Shown: positions 43,155-52,847 of the stretch, in pieces
Layout of the letters: each line of letters opens with the position of its first letter
Numbering within the stretch: position 1 is the first letter of the stretch
Assembly: GCF_900103215.1 (NCBI RefSeq)
Contig: NZ_FNGV01000002.1
Coordinates: 434,001 to 498,000 of the forward strand
Length of the DNA: 64,000 nucleotides
Source of the DNA: Kriegella aquimaris
GTDB lineage: Bacteria > Bacteroidota > Bacteroidia > Flavobacteriales > Flavobacteriaceae
Reading direction: 5' to 3'
Made by a program: the position numbers and the translations under genes
Notes under the pieces: generated by a model
What the model was told of the DNA's origin: nothing
The model's database searches: none
What the model saw: the letters and a program-made list of their open reading frames with translations, nothing else

Positions 43155-44834
43155 ATGCAGCAAGCAAAGGCTTTGGCGCTTTTAAAATCGGGTAAAAATG
43201 TATTTCTTACGGGTTCGGCCGGTACGGGAAAGACCTATGTGCTCAATCAATACATTGCGTATTTGAAATCTCGAAAAGTCCCCGTGGCCATAACCGCCTC
43301 CACTGGTATCGCCGCAACACATATGAACGGGATGACCATACATTCTTGGGCTGGTTTTGGAATCAAAGACCGTTTGACCCGGGCAAATTTGGTCTCCATG
43401 CGGGCAAAGAAATACCTTAAAAAGCATCTGGAGGAAGCGAAGATTTTGATTATCGATGAAATATCGATGTTGCATAAGAATCAGCTGGACATGGTGGATG
43501 AAGTGCTCCGGTTTTTTAAAGAGGATGACAGGGCTTTTGGCGGAATTCAAATCGTGCTTTGTGGTGACTTTTTTCAATTACCACCAATCGGTCGACAAGG
43601 AGAAAGAAGCAAAGATAAATTTGCATTTATGTCGGAAGCTTGGATAAAGGCCCAATTGAATGTTTGCTATTTGACCGAACAGTACAGGCAAGAAGGAGAT
43701 AGTATTCTAAATGGAATTTTAAACGAGATTCGTGCGGCACAAATATCCCATACTAGTATTCAAGAGTTAAAAAGGGCGGAAACGAACAGTTTGAAATTCG
43801 ATGAAAAACCTACTAGGTTATTTACCCACAATGCCGATGTCGATTATATCAATCTTATTGAACTCGAAAAACTAGAAGGAAGGTCAAGAAAATTTAAAGC
43901 AGGTACAAAAGGAAATCAAAAATTGGTCGAGACGCTTAAAAAATCGGTTTTGGCCCATGAGGAATTGGAACTTAAGATCAATGCCAAGGTGATGTTCGTG
44001 AAGAACAATCCCGAGCAAGATTATGTGAACGGTACTTTGGGCAAAATTGTAAACTTTACAGCTGAGGGTTTTCCTATGGTAAAAACCGTGCAAGGTAGAA
44101 CGATTACTGTGAAACAGGAAATATGGGGAGTACATGACGATCACGGTAAGGTGTTGGCAAGCTTGAGTCAAATACCCTTGCGTTTGGCTTGGGCGATTAC
44201 GGTACATAAGTGTCAGGGCATGACTTTAGATGCCGCTTCTGTAGACCTTTCAAAAACTTTTGAGCGTGGCCAAGGCTATGTGGCACTATCTCGATTGAAG
44301 AACATAAAAAACCTTCAATTGGCCGGCTTTAATGAGATGGCGCTTCAAGTTGATGGTTTGGCGCATAAGGCGGACCTGCGTTTTCAGGAACTTTCCGATG
44401 TGGTCGATACACAGAACGATTTGAATATTCTTGAAGTCGAGGCAATGGCTTTTGTGGAATCTTGTGGGGGACTTACCAATATTGAAGAAATAAAGAAGCA
44501 ATCAAAAAAGCTAAAAGAAAAGAAGGAAAAAAAGCAATCTACCTACGTAATAACCTTGGGATATCTAAAGCAAAAACTTCCTTTGGAAGACATTGCGGAG
44601 CAACGTGGGCTTTCTACTGGGACGATTGCCGGCCATTTGATCAAGCTTCGCAACGAATTTCCTAAAGAAGATCTCGAATACTATCGGCCCGATGACAAAC
44701 TGCTCAAAAAAGTAACAAAAGCAAGAAAAGGACTTAAAGGAGATACCAGCAGTCTGAAACCACTGCATGCCGCTTTGAACGGATCGGTCGATTACGACGA
44801 TATTAAACTGGCCTTGGCATTTCTTGAAAAATAA
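43155..44834 (+). CDS. Pif1/RecD-type helicase with C-terminal HTH
   Basis: 559 residues. SF1 helicase with Walker A FLTGSAGTGKTYVLNQY near 17-33, Walker B ILIIDEISMLHKNQ near 97-110, the GDFFQLPPIG segment near 141-150 and motif VI-like VHKCQGMTLDAASVDLSKT with GYVALSRLKNI. After a charged linker the end (about 480-545) is a helix-turn-helix of the RQC/HTH_40 kind (LPLEDIAEQRGLSTGTIAGH). Such proteins unwind R-loops, G-quadruplexes or recombination intermediates. Convergent with a secreted-protein gene. Confidence 0.92.
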   Translation: MQQAKALALLKSGKNVFLTGSAGTGKTYVLNQYIAYLKSRKVPVAITASTGIAATHMNGMTIHSWAGFGIKDRLTRANLVSMRAKKYLKKHLEEAKILIIDEISMLHKNQLDMVDEVLRFFKEDDRAFGGIQIVLCGDFFQLPPIGRQGERSKDKFAFMSEAWIKAQLNVCYLTEQYRQEGDSILNGILNEIRAAQISHTSIQELKRAETNSLKFDEKPTRLFTHNADVDYINLIELEKLEGRSRKFKAGTKGNQKLVETLKKSVLAHEELELKINAKVMFVKNNPEQDYVNGTLGKIVNFTAEGFPMVKTVQGRTITVKQEIWGVHDDHGKVLASLSQIPLRLAWAITVHKCQGMTLDAASVDLSKTFERGQGYVALSRLKNIKNLQLAGFNEMALQVDGLAHKADLRFQELSDVVDTQNDLNILEVEAMAFVESCGGLTNIEEIKKQSKKLKEKKEKKQSTYVITLGYLKQKLPLEDIAEQRGLSTGTIAGHLIKLRNEFPKEDLEYYRPDDKLLKKVTKARKGLKGDTSSLKPLHAALNGSVDYDDIKLALAFLEK

Positions 44835-44858
44835 GTTTACAGTGCTAGATTGCCTAGG

Positions 44859-45512
44859 TTACTCTTTGGTAATGATCAATGTTGCCTTTGATCCTCTCGA
44901 AAGCAACCATTTGTTGGAGTAAATTAAAACCCCTTGATCATCATATACATCCACTTGTGCGGTGTTAGGGCTTGAAGAACCCTCGTTTAGCGCCTCGAAT
45001 TCAAGTCGATTGAATCCCTTTTCCAAATCGAGATTTATCCCCTTAAAGGATCCGGTTAATAAGATGTTGTGGTCGACCACCTTACCATTGGCATAAATTT
45101 TTACACGGTCGCCATCAACGAATTCATGGTCACGACAAACAATTCCAACAAATTTGCCATTGCTCTTCACATCGCCTAGGTACATGTCGGAGAAAAATTG
45201 TTTTGAGCCTTCCTTGGGTTGTCTAGGTCCAACTTTGGGGTCTATTTTCATACCGTGCCCAGCTTGTACCAATTCCCGTTCAGGAAGCATTTGTACCGGT
45301 TTTTTACCCGATAGATCTAAATTGACTTCAGGCTTATCATTTACTACAGAAGGAATTTTCAAGGCCGTGCCCTGATTGGTATTTCCTTGATTGTCGATTT
45401 TGTTCGCCGCCTCGATTTTTAGTGATTTCGAAGTAGGTATATCCGTTTGGCCATGTGCCAAGGTCGAAACCAATAACAAAGAAACGAATGTAAAAAAATA
45501 CCTTCCGGACAT
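44859..45512 (-). CDS. Secreted protein of unknown function
   Basis: 217 residues with a signal peptide (YFFTFVSLLLVSTLAHG, cleavage near residue 21). About 90 residues of low-complexity Lys/Pro/Asn sequence lead to a beta-sandwich-like end (GDRVKIYANGKVVDHNILL, GFNRLEFEALNEGSSSPNT). I recognise no named family. It stands alone, tail to tail with the helicase gene at a 24-bp distance. Confidence 0.75.
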   Translation of the reverse strand: MSGRYFFTFVSLLLVSTLAHGQTDIPTSKSLKIEAANKIDNQGNTNQGTALKIPSVVNDKPEVNLDLSGKKPVQMLPERELVQAGHGMKIDPKVGPRQPKEGSKQFFSDMYLGDVKSNGKFVGIVCRDHEFVDGDRVKIYANGKVVDHNILLTGSFKGINLDLEKGFNRLEFEALNEGSSSPNTAQVDVYDDQGVLIYSNKWLLSRGSKATLIITKE

Positions 45513-45673
45513 TTTTAATGCGATTATGATAGTTCCAAAGATAACAAATACCCTGCCACAGGTACTTAAGGGGCTGTTAAAATCAATAAGGGAGACATAG
45601 ATCTCCTCCGTTGAGTGTACCCTTTTAAATTAACCTTTAGTAGCTAACGCTATTTTGAGTCTTTTACGTATAT

Positions 45674-46738
45674 CTAACCCCAAGTTCTCCGTAAAAATTG
45701 AATGAAATTCAAGTGCATGATATTGTTTATTTCATTCGCCGTATATCCTTTTTCTTTTAATAGCAACGGTACTTTCTGAAGATCGGCAATGGTATCCACA
45801 TCTTCCGGACCTTGTTCTTTTCCGAACCCGCCATCCAAATCGGTTCCGATGCCCACATGATTGGTATTGCCCGATAATTGGCAAATGTGGTCGATATTGT
45901 CTACCATTTGATGTAATGACACGTTCATGCCTTGTGGGATAGATTTGCCACGAACCCAGTTCGGCACCATCATCCAGGCATCAAGGGGCATCCCAATAAC
46001 GGCATTCCGGGAAATTAGTTCTTTGAGTTGTTCATCGGAGAATTGACGGTTATGATTAACTAGGGTGCGACAATTACTATGGCTGGCCCAAATGGGTCCA
46101 TCATAAACTTTCATAGTTTCCCAAAAGCTTTGGTCACATAGGTGGGTGGCATCAAGAATTAAACCTAGGCGCTCTATTTCTTTGAGCAGCGCTTTACCTT
46201 TGTGACCGATACCTCCGACAGCATCGGTACCGTGGGCATATGTACCGGGTCCATAATGTGCGGGTCCGATGGCCCGTAGGCCTTGCTCATACGATTTTTG
46301 TAAATGATCAATAGTGATTATGGAATCAGCACCTTCTAAACTCAATATATAGCCTATAGGTTTTTTTGCATCCGAAGTCGCCCAAAGTTCTAAATGCTGG
46401 TTGAGGTCTTCGGTATTCATAATTTGCACCATCTCACCAATAGCTTCCATGGCACGGTACCAAGCCAATTGCCCTTGGGTCTGGGCCCATGCTTGATGTG
46501 GCGAGTGCCAACCGGGAAGCGGATTTTCCTTTTTCACATAGCGGGCAATCTGGGTGGCCACACAAAGACCAATATTTCCCCGACGCATGGCATCAAAGGA
46601 AACCGTATTGTTGCCCCGATCAGGCTTGTCGGTCATTTCTTTTTCGCTTTCACGGATGTCGGATACGGACCATGTAAGGTCTCTATTCCATTCTAAAGCA
46701 TTCATGGCGAGGTCCAAATGGGCATCAAGTATAAACAT
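45674..46738 (-). CDS. Membrane-dipeptidase family (M19) dipeptidase
   Basis: 354 residues. Zinc amidohydrolase with the HxD motif DAHLDLAMN at residues 4-12, the bridging Glu in LSLEGADS, His in SHSNCRTLV and DLDGGFG near the end. Renal-dipeptidase relatives cleave dipeptides whose C-terminal residue can be D- or L-, and also act on D-amino-acid peptides. It is the last of four collinear genes; the one before codes for a D-amino-acid PLP enzyme, and the spacing is only 2 bp. No signal peptide, so cytoplasmic. Confidence 0.92.
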   Translation of the reverse strand: MFILDAHLDLAMNALEWNRDLTWSVSDIRESEKEMTDKPDRGNNTVSFDAMRRGNIGLCVATQIARYVKKENPLPGWHSPHQAWAQTQGQLAWYRAMEAIGEMVQIMNTEDLNQHLELWATSDAKKPIGYILSLEGADSIITIDHLQKSYEQGLRAIGPAHYGPGTYAHGTDAVGGIGHKGKALLKEIERLGLILDATHLCDQSFWETMKVYDGPIWASHSNCRTLVNHNRQFSDEQLKELISRNAVIGMPLDAWMMVPNWVRGKSIPQGMNVSLHQMVDNIDHICQLSGNTNHVGIGTDLDGGFGKEQGPEDVDTIADLQKVPLLLKEKGYTANEINNIMHLNFIQFLRRTWG

Positions 46739-46740
46739 GC

Positions 46741-47853
46741 TTAAATTGTTATTTTTTGGTTACGGGCGTCTACATGCCATTTGTCAACGATTTTTCCGGC
46801 TGAAACAACGAGAACGTTTTCATATTTAGCAACTGTAGGACAAATGTGCATCGGTATGGCATAGTGTACGTCACCCACGTTATGTTGACCTGGTTTGTTA
46901 TGTTCGACGACCAGATGTTCTTCACTTTGCCCAATTTGTTCAGAATCTTCGATATCTAAGATTTTTACCCTCGGAAAGGCCATCTCGGGGGCGATTGATT
47001 TATGCCCAAGATCCAGACACATTGTATTTTCTTTTGGTAAACTGATAACCCTCGTAAGAAGAACCGCTGCAGGAAGAAATGGCAAATCAGGAAATAAATT
47101 TCCGTATCCGGCATCCCAAAGTAAAGTTGTACCGGGGCTGGTCTCAACATTTTCCCTTTTCGCATGTATGGAAAAAGTCGGAGACCCACCGGCAACAATT
47201 TTTGGGGCGGTAGTGCCTTTGGCTATTAGTGTGTTCCTTAGCTCCGAGACCGCTTCAAAAGCTTGGTCACAAATTTTTGTTCTTTCATCGAGATTCGATG
47301 ACCGTATGTGGCCATCGTATACATGCAATCCCTCGGCCTTTAGATAAGGGTGAACGCCTATAGATTCATATAAACTGACCGCTTCTGGACCCGGTCGTAT
47401 GCCTGTACGGTCCATGCCATTGTTGATGTCTAACCATATTCGCACCTTATGATCTTTGGCACCGGCTATTTCGCCAAGGGTATTCACTACTAATGAATTA
47501 TCGACCAAGGCAGAAAAATGGGTTGAAGGGTATTTCTCCATCAATTTAAAAAATCTGTCGATATTGGCCCCCACAGGTTGCATGGCGAAAAGTACATCCG
47601 AGGCACCACATTGTGCAAGTAACTCGGCTTCGGCAATAGTAGCGCATTTGAATTTGTCAATACCTTGTTGCAATTGCATTTTAATAACCTCTCCCATTTT
47701 ATGGGTCTTAATATGCGGTCGAAGGTTTTGAGTGCCTCCTGCAATAGAGATCATGGTCCGAATATTTTTAGAAATCCGATCAGGGTATACCAAGAGAGCT
47801 GGAGATATTATTGCCCTTGTCTCTTCAATTTTGTACCAATTTTGATTGTCCAT
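46741..47853 (-). CDS. DSD1/D-threonine aldolase family PLP enzyme
   Basis: About 370 residues from the ATG at 47853, which is 7 bp after the RidA stop; an ATG at 47901 lies within ridA. An alanine-racemase-fold enzyme: PLP Lys in LRPHIKTHKMGEV, and the C-terminal metal site VHYAIPMHICPTV. D-threonine aldolases have His...Asp here, while zinc-dependent D-serine dehydratases (DSD1) have His-x-Cys, as in MHIC. So this one is probably a D-serine dehydratase-type enzyme. RidA, which hydrolyses the enamine made by such dehydratases, is encoded next to it. Confidence 0.85.
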   Translation of the reverse strand: MDNQNWYKIEETRAIISPALLVYPDRISKNIRTMISIAGGTQNLRPHIKTHKMGEVIKMQLQQGIDKFKCATIAEAELLAQCGASDVLFAMQPVGANIDRFFKLMEKYPSTHFSALVDNSLVVNTLGEIAGAKDHKVRIWLDINNGMDRTGIRPGPEAVSLYESIGVHPYLKAEGLHVYDGHIRSSNLDERTKICDQAFEAVSELRNTLIAKGTTAPKIVAGGSPTFSIHAKRENVETSPGTTLLWDAGYGNLFPDLPFLPAAVLLTRVISLPKENTMCLDLGHKSIAPEMAFPRVKILDIEDSEQIGQSEEHLVVEHNKPGQHNVGDVHYAIPMHICPTVAKYENVLVVSAGKIVDKWHVDARNQKITI

Positions 47854-47860
47854 GTGAAGG

Positions 47861-48328
47861 TTACTGATGTAGTTCGAACATGGCTTCCACCTCCACCACA
47901 ATATTGTCGGGAAGCATCATTCCTACGGCGCTTCGTACCCCGACACCGTGGTCATCGCCAAAGACTTGGGCCATCAATTCGCTAAAGCCATTTATTACTA
48001 AAGGTTGTTTTCCAAAATCAGGTGTGCAATTAACCATACCTAAAGTTTTTACCAGGCGTTTGATGCGGTCTAAATCGCCAAAGTGCGTGCTTATAGTCGA
48101 CAGCATAGTGAGCCCTACTTGTCGAGCCACCAATTTGGCATCTTCGACGCTCATACCATCTCCGGCCCTTCCAGTCATCAGTGTTCCGTCATATTGGATG
48201 GGTCCTTGACCAGAAACATATAGAAAATTATCTACTACTAAAATAGGTTTGTACAACCCTGCTGGTTGGGGGGCGGGAGGTAATTTTAGCCCCAACGCTT
48301 TAATTTTTTCCGAAGGTAACATGTGCAT
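47861..48328 (-). CDS. RidA-family enamine/imine deaminase
   Basis: 155 residues with the RidA fold: PAGLYKPILVVDNFLYVSGQG, GLTMLSTISTHFGDLDRI, and the active-site Arg in VGVRSAVGMMLPDNIVVEVE near 132-150. RidA proteins hydrolyse reactive enamines released by PLP dehydratases. Its place between a GntP permease and a D-serine dehydratase-like enzyme is consistent with that task. It begins 10 bp after the permease stop. Confidence 0.9.
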   Translation of the reverse strand: MHMLPSEKIKALGLKLPPAPQPAGLYKPILVVDNFLYVSGQGPIQYDGTLMTGRAGDGMSVEDAKLVARQVGLTMLSTISTHFGDLDRIKRLVKTLGMVNCTPDFGKQPLVINGFSELMAQVFGDDHGVGVRSAVGMMLPDNIVVEVEAMFELHQ

Positions 48329-48338
48329 AAGAATAGAA

Positions 48339-49655
48339 TTAAATGAAAGTATTTAAAATTAAGACTCCGATTAGACCCATCACGCCTACAGTGGTTTCCA
48401 TAACCGTCCATGTGCGCAGCGTATCTTTTATTGATAAATTGAAATATTCTTTATATAACCAAAATCCGCCATCATTGACATGGGATAACATGAGGCTGCC
48501 CGACCCGATAGCCAAAACCATTAGTTCGGCGCTAACACCCGAATCCCCAATTAGAGGAAGTGCGATACCTGCTGCGGTCAAACCGGCTACCGTTGCCGAC
48601 CCAACACAGATTCTAATTACCGTGGCAATGAGCCATGCAAGTACCAGAGGGGAAATGGTAGAGCCCTTGAGCATTTCGCCAATATATTCACTTACACCAC
48701 TGTCGATAAGTACTTCTTTTAAGGCACCGGCACCGGCAATGATAAGTAGCACCATGGTAATACCGGCGACCGAGCTGGTGACGGTTTCCATAACCTCTTT
48801 CATTTTTTTTCCACGTGCAAGTCCCAGCGTATAAATCGCTACCAAGACGGAAATCAACATCGCAATAACCGGATTCCCCAAAGCATCGGTAGCTTGTCTA
48901 ATAATGTGGTCTTCGGGCAGTACTAAACTTACGATAGAAGCCAAACCGATTAAAACAACAGGAAGCAGGGCGGTAAAAATACTAATTGCAGTACTTGGCA
49001 TTTCCTCATCCGTTAAAATCCTTGGGTTCATAAACTCTTTTAAGGGGGTGGCCTTTATGTTTGTCAAGGTGCGCGCGAATAGGGGTCCGGCTACGATAAT
49101 AGCGGGAATGGCAATGATAATACCATACAATAGTGTTTTGCCAATATCTGCGTTGAACATTACAGCAATACCTGTTGGTGCGGGGTGTGGTGGTAAGTAA
49201 CCATGGGTAACAGAAAGTGATGCCAACATTGGTAGACCCACGTAAAGCAATGGTAGCCCCGTGCTCGCAGCAACCGTAAATACCAAAGGAACCAATATTA
49301 CGAACCCTACCGTATAAAACATGGGAATACCCACGATAAAACCGGTAAGTACAACGGCCCATTGAATGTTTTTCTTTCCGAATTTAGTTACCAATTGAGT
49401 GGTAATACGTTGTGCGGCACCACTATCGGCCACCAGTTTCCCCAACATGGCGCCAAGACCTAAAATCAATATCAAATAGCCAAGGGTGTTTCCAATACCA
49501 TTTTGAATGGCATTTACTACATCTTCCAAGTTCATACCTTCGGCAAGCCCTACTAAAAGTGAAACAATCACGAAAGCGATAAAGGCATTCAGTTTAAAGT
49601 GTGCAATCAGGAGAAATAGGAGAAGTATTCCGGCAATAACAATAGCTAATGGCAT
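48339..49655 (-). CDS. GntP-family permease (gluconate/D-serine type)
   Basis: 438 residues with about 12-14 membrane segments. Family elements are ILGLGAMLGKLVADSGAAQRI near 62-82, SLSVTHGYLPPHPAPTGI near 146-163 and LMLSHVNDGGFWLYKEYF near 388-405. GntP homologues import gluconate, or D-serine in the DsdX subgroup. The downstream genes (RidA, DSD1-like enzyme, dipeptidase) favour D-serine or a related D-amino acid. It is the promoter-proximal gene of the four-gene run. Confidence 0.92.
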   Translation of the reverse strand: MPLAIVIAGILLLFLLIAHFKLNAFIAFVIVSLLVGLAEGMNLEDVVNAIQNGIGNTLGYLILILGLGAMLGKLVADSGAAQRITTQLVTKFGKKNIQWAVVLTGFIVGIPMFYTVGFVILVPLVFTVAASTGLPLLYVGLPMLASLSVTHGYLPPHPAPTGIAVMFNADIGKTLLYGIIIAIPAIIVAGPLFARTLTNIKATPLKEFMNPRILTDEEMPSTAISIFTALLPVVLIGLASIVSLVLPEDHIIRQATDALGNPVIAMLISVLVAIYTLGLARGKKMKEVMETVTSSVAGITMVLLIIAGAGALKEVLIDSGVSEYIGEMLKGSTISPLVLAWLIATVIRICVGSATVAGLTAAGIALPLIGDSGVSAELMVLAIGSGSLMLSHVNDGGFWLYKEYFNLSIKDTLRTWTVMETTVGVMGLIGVLILNTFI

Positions 49656-49974
49656 AGGGTTGGTTTAGTATGGTGCACTTTTTTACTAAGAACTAGCTCG
49701 AGCTCTTACTAATTAATCAAAAAATAAACGAGTCCTAAGATAGTGAAATAGCATTACAAGAAAAACTAAGTAGAATGTGGTTCGATCAGGTTGTTATGAA
49801 CACTTATTTGTCGTAACTTTAGTAGGAGCCCATACTCGATGCATTAGGAAGTCTTCCCCCTATTTCTCAACATCGAAGTTTAGATAGAAAGCGATAGGAA
49901 AACGAAATTCATTCTTTATAGTTTTTCAAAAAATCGTTTTTTCAAGAGATTGTCTAACTTTTATTTTATAAGAA
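49656..49974. other. 319-bp intergenic region, no gene seen
   Basis: The divergent gap between the GntP permease and slipin genes holds AGCTCGAGCT, a 10-base palindrome (49695-49704), flanked by two direct TTACTAA copies (49683-49689 and 49706-49712), 28-57 bases before the permease start, a possible operator for the D-amino-acid operon. No tRNA or small ORF with support. No good TAnnTTTG box was seen. Confidence 0.4.
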
Positions 49975-50715
49975 ATGAATCCATTACTATTTGTAGGAGT
50001 GTTGTTCGTATTGTTTTTACTTGCCGGAATACGGGTAATTTTTGAATATAAGCGTGCCTTGAAATTCAGATTTGGGAAATATGTCAAAACGCTTCAACCT
50101 GGTTTTCGATGGATTATTCCCATAATAGAGACCATACAGGTTGTTGACATACGGGTAATCACTTTTAATATTGTTTCCCAAGAAGTAATGACAGAAGACA
50201 ATGTGCCTTGTAGTATAGATGGGGTGGTTTTCTTTAAAATTGACAATCCAGAAAAGGCAGTATTGGAAGTGGAAGAATACAAATTCGCAATCACGCAACT
50301 TTCCCAGGCCGCGTTAAGGGATGTTTGTGGTAAGGTGGAGTTGGATACCATTTTGTCAAAACGCGAAGAAATGGGTAAGAATATCAAGGCCATTGTTGAA
50401 CAGGAAACCGGTGAATGGGGCATTGTTATCATCGACGTTAAAATCAAGGATATACAATTGCCGGAAAATATGCGAAGAATGATGGCCAACCAAGCCGAAG
50501 CAGAACGGTCACGTAGGGCACGAATTATATTGGCCTTGGCGGAAGAACAGGCGGCCGGAAAGTTATTGGAGGCGGGAAAACTTATCGATCAATCGCCTTC
50601 CGCAATAAAACTACGACTGTACCAAACGCTTTCCAATATTGCCGCAGAAAAGAATTCGACCATTATTTTTCCGTTTCCAGAAGAAGTTTTGTGGAAAGAC
50701 CCGAAAAAGAAATAG
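49975..50715 (+). CDS. Slipin (SPFH/band-7 membrane scaffold)
   Basis: 246 residues. One N-terminal membrane segment (about 3-22) and a band-7/SPFH domain at about 24-190 with the family pattern LKFRFGKYVKTLQPGFRWIIP and RDVCGKVELDTILSKREEMG. It is the prokaryotic stomatin or slipin type; such proteins form membrane rings or microdomains that regulate channels and proteases. No NfeD protease partner is adjacent. Stands alone between two divergent operons. Confidence 0.93.
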   Translation: MNPLLFVGVLFVLFLLAGIRVIFEYKRALKFRFGKYVKTLQPGFRWIIPIIETIQVVDIRVITFNIVSQEVMTEDNVPCSIDGVVFFKIDNPEKAVLEVEEYKFAITQLSQAALRDVCGKVELDTILSKREEMGKNIKAIVEQETGEWGIVIIDVKIKDIQLPENMRRMMANQAEAERSRRARIILALAEEQAAGKLLEAGKLIDQSPSAIKLRLYQTLSNIAAEKNSTIIFPFPEEVLWKDPKKK

Positions 50716-50780
50716 TAGAAGTGGTCAACATATAGGTGTTGCCAATACGCTATAACTACTTCGATATACTTATCTGGCGG

Positions 50781-52184
50781 TCATTGTTTTACTTTAAGCG
50801 GTTTTGCGAAATCACTTTTCATATCGTAGGGAAGTTGGTATACATTCCCCTCAAAATCACCAAAGAAAAGCTCCGAGCTACTTATCTTTTCCGGATTTCC
50901 ATTTGCCCAGAAAAAATTAAAGGGGGCCTTATTATTAAGAGGCCTGCGCACATAAGAATTGTTCAAAGTGCTGTTAGTCGTTATCTGGTTCTTTTTCTGC
51001 CATGTTTTTCCATCGTTCTTCGATGTCCAGACTACTATTTCTCCTCCTACACCATATTTCTGTGGACCGTCTGCGGTAGGTCCCACAACTTTCCAAATAT
51101 CATCTTCTACATAAAGACTTCCCATATCGTAATTATGGTCTGAGGCGCAAATTATTGAACTCAGCCACTTTTTTCCATTCCAAGAAGTCACACGCCATTC
51201 ATAGGGCGCATTTTTCGGCCCGGGTTCATGCCCGCCACTCGTAATGTAGAGGCAAATGGGGTTTCCGTCTTTACCAAAAGCCATGTCTTTCATATAAACA
51301 TTTTTGCTTTGCTTATGATAATCGATAACTCGAGTTGGGTCAGCTACTGAATTAATGGGTATACTTATATTCCTGTGGTCAATGGTCGTCCATGATGCAC
51401 CATAATCAGAGGTTTCGGTATAGTATAGATCGGTTCGAGTATCTGGATGACCATTGATATGCCGATTAAAAAAGGTTCCGAACTTCTTACCATTTTCATA
51501 CTGGTTGCTGACTTGGTAGTGACCGCTCTTTCCATCTTTTCCCGATGGAATACCTGCTAGTTTTTTGGCAGGTGCCCAAGTGTTCCCCTGCTTACTGGTT
51601 TCAAAATATAATTCACGAACACCACTGTATTTTGTAAAAAAGTGAAAAAACCCATTCTGGGTGTGCCAAATTTGAGGATAGGTAAATTCTGAAGTGCTGA
51701 CAATCTCAAAACGTTCAATTGAAAAAGGAGCTGTGCTTTTCAGTTTTACACCGAGGCGTTTTTTGCTTCGCCCGCTGACGAGTATCCAGATGTAACCCTC
51801 ATCATCTATTGAAATTGTGGGGTTGTCATGTGGGTCGTCTACATCTTGTTTGTCATAGGCAACGAGGGGTTTAGAAACCATTCCCGTGGTGTGGTCAAAA
51901 GAACCGACCATACCGAGCAGGTGGCGTTCATCCTTTTTGGTCGTGCCGCCATAAACAAAAAAGGTTTTATTCACTTCAGGAGCGTAAATAGCCAATGGAA
52001 TATGTTTGGCTGTATACGTGCCTAAACCTCCGGAGTATTTGTCGCCATAATCGAATTTTTGATTTAGCTCAAACCAAATTCCGCGGTATCCATCCACGTT
52101 TTGATTTCTTAAACCTACATCGGTTTGGGCTTGTGAAAAGTGGGCTAAAAATAGTGCTAAGCAGAGCGCAAATTGTTTTTTCAT
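50781..52184 (-). CDS. Secreted BNR_4 beta-propeller protein
   Basis: 467 residues with a signal peptide (FALCLALFLAHFSQAQ). A multi-bladed propeller with Asp-rich repeats (DDPHDNPTISIDDEGYIWIL, HYQVSNQYENGKKFGTFF, SVADPTRVIDYH) matches the BNR_4 family, which includes sialidase-like and some polysaccharide-lyase (PL24/25-type) enzymes. The catalytic type cannot be decided from motifs. It may act on algal or host glycans. It has its own start, with the GNAT gene 72 bp upstream. Confidence 0.82.
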   Translation of the reverse strand: MKKQFALCLALFLAHFSQAQTDVGLRNQNVDGYRGIWFELNQKFDYGDKYSGGLGTYTAKHIPLAIYAPEVNKTFFVYGGTTKKDERHLLGMVGSFDHTTGMVSKPLVAYDKQDVDDPHDNPTISIDDEGYIWILVSGRSKKRLGVKLKSTAPFSIERFEIVSTSEFTYPQIWHTQNGFFHFFTKYSGVRELYFETSKQGNTWAPAKKLAGIPSGKDGKSGHYQVSNQYENGKKFGTFFNRHINGHPDTRTDLYYTETSDYGASWTTIDHRNISIPINSVADPTRVIDYHKQSKNVYMKDMAFGKDGNPICLYITSGGHEPGPKNAPYEWRVTSWNGKKWLSSIICASDHNYDMGSLYVEDDIWKVVGPTADGPQKYGVGGEIVVWTSKNDGKTWQKKNQITTNSTLNNSYVRRPLNNKAPFNFFWANGNPEKISSSELFFGDFEGNVYQLPYDMKSDFAKPLKVKQ

Positions 52185-52255
52185 ATTTGATTGGTGTATG
52201 TTTTTTTCGAACTATGGAAGAGTAATTGATAAACTGGGATTATTATTAGCTTGCT

Positions 52256-52837
52256 TTAATTCAATCGCAAAAAATAAATAGGAAACCCCAATAACTCCTC
52301 CTTCTTGATAATTTTAAAACCTAGTTTTTGATATAATCGTGCATTGTCTGGTGAAGCGGCATCTATGAGAACGGGTAGTCGATTATTTTTATGGTATGCC
52401 ATAACTTCAAGCATCAATCTTGCCGCTGTTCCATTACCCTTGCTGTTTTCTTTGATACCTGCTATCATTGGTCGAATATGGGCCTCTTTGGGGTAGTGGC
52501 GTTTGGCCATCAATTGCCTTTTAAGTACTTTGAATATCCGCTCTATGCCTATGCATTGTACGGCCAGCTTGATGTCCCACCAAATGGTTTGTAAATTCGT
52601 TTTTTCTTTGTGCGGATAATTGATCAAAAGGCAGGCCTGTTTGTTGTTAGATAGATAAACTTCCCCAAAAAGTAAGGCTCTTTCAAATAGATATCCCATT
52701 AAAACAAGCATTCTTTTGAGCCTTTTCTTGTCTTGTTTTACTACCAAATTGATAGAGTTTTCTTCATGTAAAGGGGCAAAGGCAGAAACTAAAATATCAA
52801 CTACGGTGCTCTTGTCAGCGCTTTTTGCTTTAATCAA
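52256..52837 (-). CDS. GNAT-family N-acetyltransferase
   Basis: 193 residues. The acetyl-CoA loop is KGNGTAARLMLEVMAY near 134-149, and the C-terminal VLIDAASPDNARLYQKLGFKII is a GNAT hallmark. The start at 52837 is TTG, as no early ATG exists; the next Met is residue 43. It begins 10 bp after the stop of the coiled-coil lipoprotein gene, probably in one operon. The acyl acceptor is unknown. Confidence 0.85.
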   Translation of the reverse strand: MIKAKSADKSTVVDILVSAFAPLHEENSINLVVKQDKKRLKRMLVLMGYLFERALLFGEVYLSNNKQACLLINYPHKEKTNLQTIWWDIKLAVQCIGIERIFKVLKRQLMAKRHYPKEAHIRPMIAGIKENSKGNGTAARLMLEVMAYHKNNRLPVLIDAASPDNARLYQKLGFKIIKKEELLGFPIYFLRLN

Positions 52838-52847
52838 AACTATTTTT

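Noticed and set aside
46895-47347. 150-codon frame antisense to the PLP enzyme gene
   Set aside because: Covered by a gene with clear PLP and zinc motifs; low-complexity translation.
48343-48834. 163-codon frame antisense to the GntP permease
   Set aside because: Shadow of a hydrophobic membrane-protein gene; no independent promoter or family.
49770-49800. tRNA-like GGTTCGATCA string
   Set aside because: It resembles a T-loop but has no matching acceptor, D or anticodon stems around it.
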